From contig NZ_JACJGB010000006.1 in NCBI RefSeq assembly GCF_014164775.1, positions 186,001-250,000 on the forward strand: a stretch of DNA of 64,000 nucleotides, written 5' to 3'. The position numbers were made by a program, and so were the translations under genes. Below are positions 15,629-24,826 of the stretch, in pieces. Each line of letters starts with the position of its first letter. Position 1 is the stretch's first letter. Origin of the DNA: Tessaracoccus sp. MC1679 (GTDB lineage Bacteria > Actinomycetota > Actinomycetes > Propionibacteriales > Propionibacteriaceae). The notes below the pieces were generated by a model, which saw only the letters and a list, made by a program, of their open reading frames with translations, made no database searches and was not told the DNA's origin.

Positions 15629-16054
15629 ATGTTCAAGCCCACCCCGAAGGTCGTCGCCGCGTTGCGGGCCCACCTGAGCGACGACGCCGCGATCGACGCA
15701 GAGCTCGCCCGCCGTCGCCCGGACCTCACCGGGCTCCTCCTGCGCGCCGCGAAGCTCCCGGGGCTCCTGGACCGGGAGCTCACCGCCGCGGTGTGCCGGG
15801 CCGGGTGCGCCCTCCTCGGTGAGCGGCATCCGGGGGCGTCCATCGAGGTGCGGGTGCCGCCGTTCGCGGCGGTTCAGATCGGGTTCGACGCCGGGCCGAG
15901 GCACACGCGCGGCACCCCGCCCAACGTCGTGGAGATGACGCCGGAGACCTTCGTGGGCCTCGCCGTCGGGCGCCTCGACTGGTCCGGGGCGACGCTCAGC
16001 GCCTCCGGCGTGCACGCCGGCGAGGCTGCCCGCGCTTTCCCGCTGGTGCGGTGA
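15629..16054 (+). CDS. Sterol carrier family protein (SCP2-like)
   Basis: This 141-residue soluble protein has no signal peptide. The second half carries VPPFAAVQIG, RHTRGTPPNVVEMTPETFVGLAVGRL and ASGVHAGEAA, the pattern of the small actinobacterial sterol-carrier-like family related to MDMPI/SCP2 C-terminal domains. No ligand is known for these stand-alone proteins. It sits between glnE and glnA2, a position I recall as common in actinobacteria, but a role in nitrogen metabolism is unproven. The start ATG 15629 lies 9 nt after TATCCT. It converges with glnA2, with only 6 bp between stop codons. Confidence 0.75.
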   Translation: MFKPTPKVVAALRAHLSDDAAIDAELARRRPDLTGLLLRAAKLPGLLDRELTAAVCRAGCALLGERHPGASIEVRVPPFAAVQIGFDAGPRHTRGTPPNVVEMTPETFVGLAVGRLDWSGATLSASGVHAGEAARAFPLVR

Positions 16055-16060
16055 AGGCCC

Positions 16061-17386
16061 TCACATGACGCGGATGTGGCGCTCCAGCTCCCAGGGCGTG
16101 ACCTGCTTGCGGTAGGCCGAGAACTCCTCGTGCTTGTTGCGCAGGAAGTACTCGAAGACGTGCTCGCCGAGGGTCTCGGCCACCAGCTCGCTCTCCTCCA
16201 TCAGCCGGAGTGCCTCGTCGAGGTTGTGCGGGAGCTCACGGATGCCGATGGCCTGACGCTCACGGTCCGTGAGGCGCCACACCTCGTCCTCGGTCTCCTC
16301 GGGGAGCTCGTACTCCTCCTCGATGCCCTTGAGGCCGGCGTTGAGCAGCACTGCGTAGGCGAGATACGGGTTGACCGCCGCGTCGACGGCGCGGTACTCG
16401 ATGCGCGCCGACGAGGTCTTGCCGGGGGTGAACTGCGGGATCCGGATGAGGGCCGAGCGGTTGGCCCGCCCCCAGCAGGCGTACGAGGGGGCCTCGCCGC
16501 CGCCGACGAGGCGCTTGTAGGAGTTGACCCACTGGTTGGTCACCGCCGTGATCTCCGGGGCGTGCCGCATGAGGCCGGCGATGAACTGCTTGGCGGTCTT
16601 GGACAGGTTGTACTCGTCCGAGGCGTCGTAGAAGGCGTTGGTGTCGCCCTCGAACAGCGACATGTGGGTGTGCATGCCCGAGCCGGGGTGTTCGGAGAAC
16701 GGCTTCGGCATGAACGAGGCGTGGATCCCCTGACTGACGGCCACCTCCCGGATCACCACGCGGAAGGTCATCACGTTGTCCGCCATGGTGAGCGCGTCGG
16801 CGTAGCGCAGGTCGATCTCATGCTGCCCGGGGGCGGCCTCGTGGTGGCTGAACTCCACCGAGATGCCCATCTGCTCCAGCATCGTGATGGCGTCGCGGCG
16901 GAAATCCGTGCCGTCGCCGAGCGTGGTGTGATCGAAGTAGCCGCCGTCGTCCAGCGGCACCGGCGGCGTCAGCGACCGGAGGAGGAAGAACTCGATCTCG
17001 GGATGGATGTAGAACGTGAAGCCCATCTGCCCGGCCTTCTGCAGGGCGCGCTTGAGCACGTAGCGGGGGTCCGCGAAGCTCGGGGAGCCGTCGGGCAGCT
17101 TGATGTCGCACAGCATCCGCGCCGTGGAACGGCCGGCCTGGCGCCAGGGCAGCACCTGATACGTCGACGGGTCCGGGTGCGCCACCATGTCGGACTCGAA
17201 GACGCGCGCGAAGCCCTCGATGGCCGACCCGTCGAACCCCACGCCTTCGGAGATGGCGCCCTCCACCTCGGCGGGCGCGATGGCGACGGACTTGAGGGAG
17301 CCCAACACGTCGGTGAACCAGAGTCTGACGAACCGGATCCCCCGCTCTTCCATAGAGCGCAGGACGAATTCAGTCTGCCTATCCAT
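16061..17386 (-). CDS. glnA2: Second glutamine synthetase-family ligase (GlnA2 type)
   Basis: This 441-residue type I glutamine synthetase has all the main elements: VGFDGSAIEGF, FYIHPEIEFFLL, GQHEIDLRYADAL, GSGMHTHMSLFEG, NSYKRLVGGGEAP and NRSALIRIP. The segment aligned with the adenylylation loop reads YELPEETEDEVWRLTDRER and lacks a clear KxLYxLPP tyrosine. It should therefore not be a normal GlnE target. Actinobacterial GlnA2 enzymes are either secondary glutamine synthetases or gamma-glutamylpolyamine ligases; the sequence alone does not decide. The start MDRQTEFVLRSMEERGIRF matches the family. A CAGACT box lies 6 nt before ATG. Confidence 0.92.
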   Translation of the reverse strand: MDRQTEFVLRSMEERGIRFVRLWFTDVLGSLKSVAIAPAEVEGAISEGVGFDGSAIEGFARVFESDMVAHPDPSTYQVLPWRQAGRSTARMLCDIKLPDGSPSFADPRYVLKRALQKAGQMGFTFYIHPEIEFFLLRSLTPPVPLDDGGYFDHTTLGDGTDFRRDAITMLEQMGISVEFSHHEAAPGQHEIDLRYADALTMADNVMTFRVVIREVAVSQGIHASFMPKPFSEHPGSGMHTHMSLFEGDTNAFYDASDEYNLSKTAKQFIAGLMRHAPEITAVTNQWVNSYKRLVGGGEAPSYACWGRANRSALIRIPQFTPGKTSSARIEYRAVDAAVNPYLAYAVLLNAGLKGIEEEYELPEETEDEVWRLTDRERQAIGIRELPHNLDEALRLMEESELVAETLGEHVFEYFLRNKHEEFSAYRKQVTPWELERHIRVM

Positions 17387-17525
17387 GGCCCCAGTCTGCC
17401 CGCACTTTGTTTCAAGCGCATGACGAACCGCGTCAGAGGTCGTGATTCCGAGCGTGGGTCCCGGCGCTTGCCAGCGCCCTTGGCGCCACTGGGCCCGTCC
17501 GGGGCCACCATCTACTATTGGCCCT

Positions 17526-18371
17526 ATGGCAGAGCCCGGCTGGTACGCGGACCCGACTGCGCCCCACGGACGGCGCTACTGGGACGGTCAGCGCTGGATG
17601 CAGGCCGGGCCCGTGCGCCAAGGGCCTGGCACGGGTCTGTGGGTGGTGATCGCGCTGCTGGTGGTCGCCGCCGTGGTCGCGGCCATCATCCTCGTGCCCC
17701 GAGGCGCCAATCCGTTCGCGGCCACGCCCGAGGACAACAGGTCCGCCCGCCCCTCAGGCACCCAGTGGAACGAGCTCGTCCCCACGGAGACGCCCAGCCC
17801 CACCCCCGTCGAGACGGGATTCGGGCAGCCGATCGACTGCCCCATCACCGGCGAATCCCCCCGCAGCGACCTCCGCGACGGCCGCCTCCACGGTGGCGGG
17901 CTCTCCATCGAGCCGCCGTCGGGCTCTGACTGGTACCAGTCCGGGGCCTGGATCGAGTGGCTGTACGAGTCCAACGGGATGATCCGCGACATCGCCACCG
18001 GCTGGATCAGCAACGTCAACGTCGGCTACATCCGCGTATCGGACGGCTTCTCGCCGGTGATGAGCACGGCCGCGGAGCAGTTCGTCACGTGTATGGCCTC
18101 CTCGGGCATGTTCTTCGGCTTCGAGCGCCGCGAGATCCTCATCAACGAGGACTACGTCGTCTCGGACCGGATCGGCTGGCGGCTCACCTCCAACATCTTC
18201 GTCGGCAACCAGCGCCATCAGGGCATCGAGGGCGACGTCGTCGACGTCATCCTGGTGCCCACCGGCGACAAGGACCGGTTCGCGGTGTACGTCTCGTGCG
18301 CCACCATCGACCATGAGGAGAACCAGCGGGAGGTCGAGCACGCGCTGGCCTCCCTGCGCTTCGACGGCTGA
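17526..18371 (+). CDS. DUF2510-domain membrane-anchored protein
   Basis: This 281-residue protein starts with a DUF2510 motif, [20 protein letters not shown] (residues 5-24). A single membrane helix follows at about residues 38-58, then a Pro/Thr-rich linker and an extracytoplasmic domain of about 180 residues with paired cysteines ([24 protein letters not shown]). DUF2510 is an actinobacterial cytoplasmic-side domain of unknown role, often attached to a helix. The outer domain is not one I recognise. The start is ATG 17526, seven nt after TACTAT. The map gene follows after 26 bp with its own TAGACT box. Confidence 0.7.
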   Translation: MAEPGWYADPTAPHGRRYWDGQRWMQAGPVRQGPGTGLWVVIALLVVAAVVAAIILVPRGANPFAATPEDNRSARPSGTQWNELVPTETPSPTPVETGFGQPIDCPITGESPRSDLRDGRLHGGGLSIEPPSGSDWYQSGAWIEWLYESNGMIRDIATGWISNVNVGYIRVSDGFSPVMSTAAEQFVTCMASSGMFFGFERREILINEDYVVSDRIGWRLTSNIFVGNQRHQGIEGDVVDVILVPTGDKDRFAVYVSCATIDHEENQREVEHALASLRFDG

Positions 18372-18397
18372 TTCACCCGCACGTAGACTGGCGCACT

Positions 18398-19258
18398 GTG
18401 AACCCAGTGACACCCCACACCATCACCCCCTTGCGCGACGTCCCCCGCTCCATCCCGCGCCCCGAGTACGTCGGCAGGCCCGCACCCAAGCGCTATACCG
18501 GCTCGGACGTGCAGACCCCCGATGTGATCGAGCGGATGCGGGTGGCCGGCCGGATCGCGTCGGAGGCGATGCACGAGGCGGCCAAGGCCATCGCGCCGGG
18601 CGTCACCACGGATCAGCTGGACGCCGTCGCGCACGAGTACATGCTGGATCACGGGGCCTACCCGTCGGCGCTGGGCTACCGCGGCTTCCCCAAGTCCATC
18701 TGCACCTCGGTCAACGAAGTGGTCTGCCACGGCATCCCGGACCTGCGCCCGCTGGAGGACGGCGATCTGGTCAAGATCGACGTCACCGCGTTCAAGGACG
18801 GCGTCCACGGGGACAACTGCGGCACCTTCTACTGCGGCGACGTCGACGAGGAGTCGCGGCTCCTCTCCGAGCGCACCCTGGAGGCGCTGAACCGCGCCAT
18901 CAAGGCCGTCAAGCCGGGGCGTCCCCTCTCGGTGATCGGCCGCGTCATCGAGTCCTACGCCAAGCGCTTCGGCTACGGGGTGGTGCGCGACTACACCGGC
19001 CACGGCGTCCACACCGCGTTCCACTCCGGGCTGGTGGTGTTCCACTACGACGAGCCCCGGGTCACCACCATCATGCAGCCCGGCATGACCTTCACCATCG
19101 AGCCCATGCTCACCCTCGGCACCCACGAGACCGACCAGTGGGACGACGACTGGACCGTCGTCACCACGGACCGGTCGCGGGTGGCTCAGTGGGAGCACAG
19201 CCTGGTGGTCACCGCCGACGGCGCCGAGATCCTCACCCTCCCTGGCAACGCGGCGTGA
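18398..19258 (+). CDS. map: Methionine aminopeptidase, type I (N-terminally extended)
   Basis: Removes initiator methionine from new proteins. The 286-residue length includes an N-terminal extension of about 45 residues ([20 protein letters not shown]) typical of the type 1c group that binds ribosomes through a proline-rich segment. Metal ligands are visible in [38 protein letters not shown] and [10 protein letters not shown] second, shorter map is encoded at 50702-51517 next to adk, so the two are paralogues. GTG 18398 lies 8 nt after TAGACT. The gene overlaps the following transglutaminase gene by 4 nt (GTGA), an uncommon operon pairing. Confidence 0.95.
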   Translation: MNPVTPHTITPLRDVPRSIPRPEYVGRPAPKRYTGSDVQTPDVIERMRVAGRIASEAMHEAAKAIAPGVTTDQLDAVAHEYMLDHGAYPSALGYRGFPKSICTSVNEVVCHGIPDLRPLEDGDLVKIDVTAFKDGVHGDNCGTFYCGDVDEESRLLSERTLEALNRAIKAVKPGRPLSVIGRVIESYAKRFGYGVVRDYTGHGVHTAFHSGLVVFHYDEPRVTTIMQPGMTFTIEPMLTLGTHETDQWDDDWTVVTTDRSRVAQWEHSLVVTADGAEILTLPGNAA

Positions 19259-20058
19259 GTATCAGGCGGGTCTCCAGCCACCTGGAGGTGGGGGTCGGCG
19301 CCACCGCGGACATGGTTTTCTCGGTCGCGGTGAGCACGCACTACCCGGAGGTCGACGAGACGCTGACCTTCAAGGTCGGCGACGACGAGCTCGAGGTCGA
19401 GGAACTGATCGCACCATCGGGCAGCCGCCTGCACCGGCTCCGCGACGCCCCCGTCGGCACCCTCCACGTGGACTACAACGCGGCCGTGCTGGCCCCCGCC
19501 CCCGAGTACCCCCTCCAAGGCATCGACGAGATCCTCTACACCCGGCCCTCGCGCTACTGCGACTCGGACCGGCTGGCCAACCTCAGCCACACCCACTTCG
19601 CCGGCCTCACCGGATTCGAGCTGATGAGCGCCGTCACGCAGTGGGTCCGCACCAAGGTGATCTACCGCCCCGGATCCAGCCGGGTCGTCGACGGCGCGCT
19701 GGAGACCTACCTCAGCCGGGCCGGGGTGTGCCGGGACTCGGCGCACCTCGTGGTCGCCTTCCTGCGCGGGGTCAACATGCCGGCGCGTCTGGTGTCGGTG
19801 TATGCCCCGGGCCTGACACCGATGGACTTCCACGCCGTCGTCGAGGCCTACTGGGAAGGGTCCTGGTACCTGCTCGACGCCACCGGGCTGGCGCCGCGCA
19901 CCCCCATGGTGCGGATCTGCACCGGGCGCGACGCCGCCGACACCGCCTTCATGACCACGCTCGGCGGGCGCACCACCCTCAACCGGTTGTCGGTCACCGC
20001 GACCGTCGACGGCGAGCTGCCCTACGACGACAACTTCAGCTTCAGGACGCTCACCTGA
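19255..20058 (+). CDS. Transglutaminase-like protein (BTLCP/transglutaminase core)
   Basis: This 267-residue protein has a beta-rich N-terminal domain and a papain-fold transglutaminase core. The triad is visible: Cys in [17 protein letters not shown] (about residue 159), His in [13 protein letters not shown] (about 192) and Asp in [11 protein letters not shown] (about 207). There is no signal peptide, so it is probably cytoplasmic. Starting at GTG 19255, it is translationally coupled to map. It points toward a second transglutaminase-like gene (20022-20984) and overlaps it tail to tail by 37 bp. In other bacteria such proteins accompany ATP-grasp/alpha-E proteins in predicted peptide-ligation loci. 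No reaction has been established. Confidence 0.8.
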   Translation: MSIRRVSSHLEVGVGATADMVFSVAVSTHYPEVDETLTFKVGDDELEVEELIAPSGSRLHRLRDAPVGTLHVDYNAAVLAPAPEYPLQGIDEILYTRPSRYCDSDRLANLSHTHFAGLTGFELMSAVTQWVRTKVIYRPGSSRVVDGALETYLSRAGVCRDSAHLVVAFLRGVNMPARLVSVYAPGLTPMDFHAVVEAYWEGSWYLLDATGLAPRTPMVRICTGRDAADTAFMTTLGGRTTLNRLSVTATVDGELPYDDNFSFRTLT

Positions 20059-20984
20059 GGCGCCTCGTCGCCCTCCATCGGGAGGACGTCGACACCGACG
20101 CTGAGCCGTGAGGTCGCGGCCTCGGTGACGATGACCCCCCGCAGCGGGCTCACGTCCGCGAAGTCGCGGCCCCAGGCCGTCACGATGTAGCGCGAGTCCG
20201 CGAACTGCCCGTTGGTGGGGTCGATGTCGATCCACGTCCCGGTGGGCGCCAGCACCGAGATCCAGGCGTGCGACGCGTCGGCGCCCTCCAACTTGGTCTG
20301 CCCGGGCCCCGCGACCGTCTCGATGTATCCGGAGACGTAGCGGGCCGGCACGCCGAGTGAGCGCAGGATCGCGATGCCGAGGTGGGCGAAGTCCTGGCAG
20401 ACGCCGGCGCGCAGCTCGAGGAGCTCGTCGACGGTGGTGCGCACGGACGTGACGCCCGGCCGGTACGCGAAGTCCCGACGGATGCCCCTGGTGAGCTCCA
20501 CCAGCGCCTCACCGAAGCCCAGCCCGGGCGCCAGGATGGTCTCGGCGTAATCGGCGAGGTCCTCCCCGGAGGCCACCGTCACATGCCGGGACGGCAGCGA
20601 GAACATGGCGCGGTCCAGCCGGAACGCGGCGTTGCCGGCGGTGGCGCGCCGGGCCGACGCCAGCGTCCACTGGTTGAGGGAGTCCACGTCCACCTCGGGC
20701 CAGGCCACGTCGACGATGGCCTCCTTGATCACCACGAGGTGGGTGTGAGGGTAGTGGATCTCCAGGTAGTGGCTGGTGTTGCCGAAACGGTCCAGATGCT
20801 CGGTGTGCAGCAGGGGATGCGGCAGCACCTGGGTGCCGTGGGCGCGGAGCCGCTGGGTGGCGGTGTCGCGGGGGGTGAGGAATCCCCGCTCGTAGCACAG
20901 CGTCACGGGCTCCGGATACTCGTAGCTGGTGCGATGCTTGACGAAGTAGCGGCGGGGCGTCAGGTTCTCGGGAAGCTGCCTCAC
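20022..20984 (-). CDS. Transglutaminase-like protein partnered with ATP-grasp/alpha-E
   Basis: This 320-residue protein has a bacterial transglutaminase-like N-terminal domain (YFVKHRTSYEYPEPVTLCYE) and a transglutaminase core. The triad is Cys in RAGVCQDFAHLGIAILRSLG (about residue 196), His in GADASHAWISVL and Asp in WIDIDPTNGQ. The tail DISPL-like segment ASVSPLRGVI-type (here FADVSPLRGVI) is typical of the group. GTG 20984 overlaps the ATP-grasp stop by 4 nt, so this is the second gene of that operon. The pairing of circularly permuted ATP-grasp, alpha-E and this transglutaminase type is widespread and predicted to make or modify a peptide; the product is unknown. Confidence 0.88.
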   Translation of the reverse strand: MRQLPENLTPRRYFVKHRTSYEYPEPVTLCYERGFLTPRDTATQRLRAHGTQVLPHPLLHTEHLDRFGNTSHYLEIHYPHTHLVVIKEAIVDVAWPEVDVDSLNQWTLASARRATAGNAAFRLDRAMFSLPSRHVTVASGEDLADYAETILAPGLGFGEALVELTRGIRRDFAYRPGVTSVRTTVDELLELRAGVCQDFAHLGIAILRSLGVPARYVSGYIETVAGPGQTKLEGADASHAWISVLAPTGTWIDIDPTNGQFADSRYIVTAWGRDFADVSPLRGVIVTEAATSRLSVGVDVLPMEGDEAPQVSVLKLKLSS

Positions 20985-23485
20985 GCGTCCTCCCCCAGGA
21001 GTGCCCCGGCGCTCCACTCGCTGAGCGTGGCCCGGCGCGGCGCGGACCGGGTCAGGTGCCTGCGGCTGAGCTCATCGGAGATCGCGCGAAGCTCGGACAG
21101 CTCGGCGGCCGCGAACCCGGTCACCAGCGCCCTCGGGCCGGTGAAGAGCCGCACCAGGTCCGCGTTGGCGAACGCCGCCACCAGCTCCGAGGCCCGCGCC
21201 GCCACCTCGTCGTCGCCGATGAGCTTGAGGTCCTCGACGAGCCGGTCCAGCTGGTAGGCCACGGATCGGGGGTTGGACCTGTCGCACAGCAGCAGTTGGG
21301 TGGCCGCCAGGGCCGGGCGACGGGGCCCCTCACCGGAGGCGGAGCGGCGGCGCTGCGTGATGAGCGACTCCCCCATCTCGAGGATCGCGTCTGCGAGCGG
21401 GTTCTCCACCACGGCCGCACGGTCGTCTCCGAGGGTGTGCAGCACCACAGCGAGCGTGCGCTGCGAGCGCTCGATCCGCACCCCGGCGTCGATGAACGCC
21501 CACGTCACGTCACGGGTCAGGCTCTCATTGTTCAGGCCCGCCACGGCCAGGGTGCCCGCGACGAGGTCGTCCAGGATGCCCGCCAGGTCGCGGCGCCTGC
21601 CCGCGTCGACGAGCAGCCGGTTGAGCTGGCTGAGGATGTGCCAGAGGTCGCTGGACATGATGTCGGGCACCTGGTTGGCGGCCTCCGTGAGGCGCCTGAT
21701 CGCGTGCGCCACGGAGCCGGTGGAACTCCCGTCGACGACGGCGGGGCGCAGCCGCTTCAGAGCGGCGCCGACGTCGCCCGCGGACAGGTCCAGGCCGGTG
21801 ATCCGCTCCCCGGCGACGAGGACGGCGCCGAGCACCTGGCCGCCGCGTGAGACCGGGCTCCGGCCATGGTCGTGGGCGAGGTCCACGGCCAGACGCAGCA
21901 GCCGCACCGTGCCGTCGGCGCGTTCCGCGTAGCGACCGAACCAGAACAGGTTGTCCGCGATGCGGGGCGCGAGCGTGGCCACACGCTGGATGGCGATCGG
22001 TCCCCCCTCGAAGGTGGGCGTCCACGTCTCCTGGACATCGTCCGGGTCCAGCACCCAGACGTCCTTGGTCAGGGCGCCGTTCATCGTGGTGATCCGGAAC
22101 CGTTCGTCTGGCGCGACCCGCGCCAGGCCACCGGCCAGGATCTCGTGCGAGTGGTCCACCTGGGCGGCGAAGCAGCGCAGCACCACGCGACGCGGCTCCA
22201 CGCCGTCGGCGGTGACCACCGGGGTGGTGGAGAGTTCGACGTTGTCCTGCCCGCACCACGCCCACGGCTCCGCCTCGATGCGGGCCACCAGCTCCGCCTT
22301 CTCGGCAGCGGTGAGCTCCCACCCGGCCAGCGTCGAGCCTCCGAAACCTCGATTGATGGGCTTGAGAAGCAGACTGTCCAGGTGCGTCAGGACGTGGCTG
22401 CGTTGCGCGTCGTCGCCGCACCACCACGTCTGGGCCGACGGCAGGAGGAGCTCCTCCCCGAGGAGCTGGACGGCCAACCCCGGGAGCAGGCCGAGGAGGG
22501 CCGGGTTCTCCAACACCCCGCTGCCCAGTGGGTTGAGGGAGGCGACGTTGCCGAGGCGCGCGGATTCGACGAGGCCGGCCACGCCGAGCTGGGAGTCGCT
22601 GCGGAACTCGAGCGGGTCACACAGATCCGAGTCCACGCGGCGGAGGATGACGTCGACCAGCGCCCGACCCTCAGGGGAGTTGACCCACACCTGCCCGTCG
22701 CGGAGCACCAGGTCCTCGGCCTCCACGAGCGCATAGCCCAGCAGCGTGGCGAGGAAGCCCTGCTCGTAGGCGGTCTCCGCACCGGCCCCGGACCAGAGGA
22801 GGACCCCCTTGGGGGTGTGTCCGGTGCGGGGGGCGAGCTGCTGCAGCCCGGCCCGCATCGCCGAGAAGTAGCTGCGCAGCCGCGCCGGGCGGGCGTCGTG
22901 GTGCAGGTCTGCCATCACGCGGGAGGTGAGCCTGCGGTTCGCCATCGCGTAGCCCATGCCCGACGGGGCATCGGTGCGGTCGGCCAGCACCGTCCACGCT
23001 CCCCCGGCTTCGCGGCCCAGGTCCGCGGCGGCCAGCGGCAGCCAGGCATGGCTCGGCGCCTCGATGCCGCTCGCGCGGTGCAGGAACCCGTGGTGGCCCC
23101 ACACGATCTCCGCGGGCAGCGCGCCCGAGGAAAGGAGCCGCTGCTCGCCGTACAGGTCCCGCAACACCAGGCCGAGCAGGCGGGCCCGCTGCTTGAGGCC
23201 GGCCTCCAGCGCGTCCCATTCGTCGGCCCCGATGACGAGGGGAAGCGGGTCGATCATCCAGGCGAGGCGCAGTTCGCCGCCGTAGTGGATTCCCTCGTCC
23301 TGGACCAGGCGGTCCAACTCCTCACGGGCCGACTGCAGCCCCCGCAGGCCGAGCGTTCCGATGGCGCCCTCGAGGAACGACTTCCCGGGCGTGGCTTCAG
23401 CCCCGGAGGTCAGCTCGTCCCACCCTGTGGTCAGCCGCTCACGGTAGGCCGCCAGATGGCTGGTCGGGGCTGCCGGGGCTGTCAC
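20981..23485 (-). CDS. Circularly permuted ATP-grasp fused to alpha-E domain
   Basis: This 834-residue two-domain protein has an N-terminal half (to about residue 480) that is the CP_ATPgrasp_2 type. Its segments include DEGIHYGGELRLAWMIDPLPLVI, GYAMANRRLTSRVM, VLLWSGAGAETAYEQGFLA, NPLGSGVLENPALLGLLPGL, LLKPINRGFGGS and RFRITTMNGALTKDVWVLD. The C-terminal half is an alpha-E helical domain starting RIADNLFWFGRYAERADGTVRLLR, with later NNESLTRDVTWAFIDAGVRIERS. In many genomes these are separate genes; here they are fused. The start GTG 23485 has AAGGTGG upstream; GTG 23494 is possible. Function is predicted to be ATP-dependent amide-bond formation. Confidence 0.88.
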   Translation of the reverse strand: MTAPAAPTSHLAAYRERLTTGWDELTSGAEATPGKSFLEGAIGTLGLRGLQSAREELDRLVQDEGIHYGGELRLAWMIDPLPLVIGADEWDALEAGLKQRARLLGLVLRDLYGEQRLLSSGALPAEIVWGHHGFLHRASGIEAPSHAWLPLAAADLGREAGGAWTVLADRTDAPSGMGYAMANRRLTSRVMADLHHDARPARLRSYFSAMRAGLQQLAPRTGHTPKGVLLWSGAGAETAYEQGFLATLLGYALVEAEDLVLRDGQVWVNSPEGRALVDVILRRVDSDLCDPLEFRSDSQLGVAGLVESARLGNVASLNPLGSGVLENPALLGLLPGLAVQLLGEELLLPSAQTWWCGDDAQRSHVLTHLDSLLLKPINRGFGGSTLAGWELTAAEKAELVARIEAEPWAWCGQDNVELSTTPVVTADGVEPRRVVLRCFAAQVDHSHEILAGGLARVAPDERFRITTMNGALTKDVWVLDPDDVQETWTPTFEGGPIAIQRVATLAPRIADNLFWFGRYAERADGTVRLLRLAVDLAHDHGRSPVSRGGQVLGAVLVAGERITGLDLSAGDVGAALKRLRPAVVDGSSTGSVAHAIRRLTEAANQVPDIMSSDLWHILSQLNRLLVDAGRRRDLAGILDDLVAGTLAVAGLNNESLTRDVTWAFIDAGVRIERSQRTLAVVLHTLGDDRAAVVENPLADAILEMGESLITQRRRSASGEGPRRPALAATQLLLCDRSNPRSVAYQLDRLVEDLKLIGDDEVAARASELVAAFANADLVRLFTGPRALVTGFAAAELSELRAISDELSRRHLTRSAPRRATLSEWSAGALLGEDA

Positions 23486-23593
23486 ACCCGCCACCTTAGT
23501 GGTGCTCCCGGCGGGGGGCGCTGCCGTCGGCGGCGGTGGACGACGAGCGGCCCGCTCCCTACGGCGGCCCGCGGCGCGGCGTGGGCCGTCCAT

Positions 23594-23676
23594 CGCTCCC
23601 TGAGGAGGGCCGCCCCTTCCCCGCTCCCTGAGGAGGGCCGCCCGCGGAGCGGCGTGGCCTGTCTCGAAGGGTTGTG
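23594..23676 (-). repeat. Interspersed repeat related to 10004-10203
   Basis: A 22-bp unit beginning CGCTCCCTGAGGAGGGCC occurs at 23594-23615 and again at 23622-23643. It is followed by GCGGAGCGGCGTGGCC and TCTCGAAGGGTTGTG (23662-23676). The last 15 bases are the exact reverse complement of 10094-10108. The order of blocks is the same as in the right arm at 10094-10150, in opposite orientation. Confidence 0.7.
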
Positions 23677-23852
23677 ACTACCACCTCTGCGCGGATCTTG
23701 TGGTCGGGTGCGGGGAGCCGTGCGTCGATGCCCGGGCGGCCGTTGTCCATGGTCTCGTTGTTCAGGCCGCCTGGGTCGGTGGTCGGGTTGTTGAGGCCGC
23801 CCGGGCGTCGTCTCCCGTCTCCCCGCACTCGTTCTCCTGTGGCGTTGCCTGG

Positions 23853-23968
23853 TTCGGGTGCGTCCCGGCAGGGCGGCGTTGCGGTTGGGTCTCCTTGAGC
23901 GGGATGCCGGTTGGGCGATCCTCGGGTTGGGCACCGCTGCGCAGTGCCGCCCTGCCGTCCCCCACCCT
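23853..23968 (-). repeat. Dispersed element copy B with 12-bp inverted repeats
   Basis: This is the reverse-orientation homologue of 10232-10342. It has the same perfect 12-bp inverted repeat, CGGCAGGGCGGC (23866-23877) and GCCGCCCTGCCG (23946-23957), with about 67 nt between. Interior blocks are shared, for example GCGATCCTCGGGTTGGGC here against the complement of GCCCACCCCGACGATCGC. The interiors differ at many positions, so the pairing ends are better conserved than the loop. Confidence 0.7.
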
Positions 23969-24390
23969 CGCTCTCAGCGGGACCCTCTGTGATCGAACCT
24001 GCCCGACCCCGCTGGGTGAGCCGGGCGCGCGCGAAGCGCCGCACCCGCGTCGAAGCCCCTGTCACCCGGTCCGGTGTCTCGACCGACGCTCCGCCGCGGA
24101 AGCGGGACGCCAGTGCCTCCCCTCACGCTCAGCCGAGGGCAGGGTGACCGGCGCTACAGGCACGTTTCCACGGAGGGGAGCGACCCACCATCGGCGGATC
24201 TGGGAGCTGCGGCCCTGCGCCCTCCTCGGCGAACTCGCGGCTGTCTCGGACCTCAGGAAAGTGGGGGCGCGGAATCGTGCCCGTAGTGGCACCCTCTGGT
24301 CAGCCCCTTGAGCGTGGAGCCCCGCACTGGCGCCCCGCCTCCGCGGACCTGGGACCCACCTGTCGGGGACCGGTCAGCCCAACAAGCAGA

Positions 24391-24420
24391 AACACCCCCC
24401 ACAAGCCTGTGAGGGGTGTT
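24391..24420 (-). terminator. rnpB terminator
   Basis: On the minus strand AACACCCC and GGGGTGTT form an 8-bp stem around a CACAGGCTTGTG inner dyad, immediately downstream of the RNase P RNA 3' end and followed by TTCTGCTTGTT. This is a good intrinsic terminator for rnpB. Confidence 0.8.
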
Positions 24421-24426
24421 CATAGT

Positions 24427-24795
24427 GGACGAGCCGGCCGGTAAGCCGGATTCTGTTTCCCAGATGATCATCTATCTGAGGCCCGACGTTGCCGCCGGGC
24501 TCCTGCAACCTACCCGGACGCCTCGCGCGAGCAGCGCTCAAGTGGCGTCCGCGGCCGGCCAAAGGCCGACCTTCTTGGTCTTGCTCCGGGTGGGGTTTAC
24601 CTAGCCGCACCGGTCACCCGGCACGCTGGTGGTCTCTTACACCACCGTTTCACCCTTACCTGTTGCCAGGCGGTCTGTTTTCTGTGGCACTGTCCCGCGG
24701 GTCACCCCGGGTGGGCGTTACCCACCACCCTGCTCTGAGGAGTCCGGACTTTCCTCAGCCACCGAAGTGGCCGCGATCATCTGGCCGACTCGTCC
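24427..24795 (-). ncRNA. rnpB: RNase P RNA (type A)
   Basis: This is the catalytic RNA of RNase P, which matures tRNA 5' ends. On the minus strand the conserved segments appear in order: GAGGAAAGTCCGGACTCC (P4/P3 5' side), GGTAAGGGTGAAACGGTG, GTAAGAGACCACCAGC, GGCTAGGTAAACCCCACCCGGAGCAAGACC, and near the 3' end AACAGAATCCGGCTTACC. P1 closes the molecule: GGACGAG..GGCC (start) pairs with GGCCGGCTCGTCC (end). Ends are set from P1. The RNA is about 369 nt, normal for actinobacteria, and is followed by a strong terminator. Confidence 0.97.
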
Positions 24796-24826
24796 GCAGA
24801 CCATCGTACCCGCTGGATGGATGCGG

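Larger units (their letters stand above)
23486..24390 (+). other. 905-bp gene-free stretch with repeats
   Basis: No ORF here shows protein-family features, and the frames that stay open are GC-driven. The stretch contains the CTGAGGAG-type repeats (23594-23676), a GTTG-rich stretch (about 23700-23850) and dispersed element copy B (23853-23968). From 23969 to 24390 it holds GC-rich sequence in which I see nothing recognisable apart from short dyads. Confidence 0.6.

Noticed and set aside
16076-17929. 617-codon plus-strand ORF across glnA2
   Set aside because: Antisense shadow of a clear glutamine synthetase; it also runs into the DUF2510 gene in another frame.
23700-24311. 203-codon ORF in the repeat-rich gap
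   Set aside because: It spans dispersed element copy B and has no family features or ribosome site; its composition fits repeat DNA.
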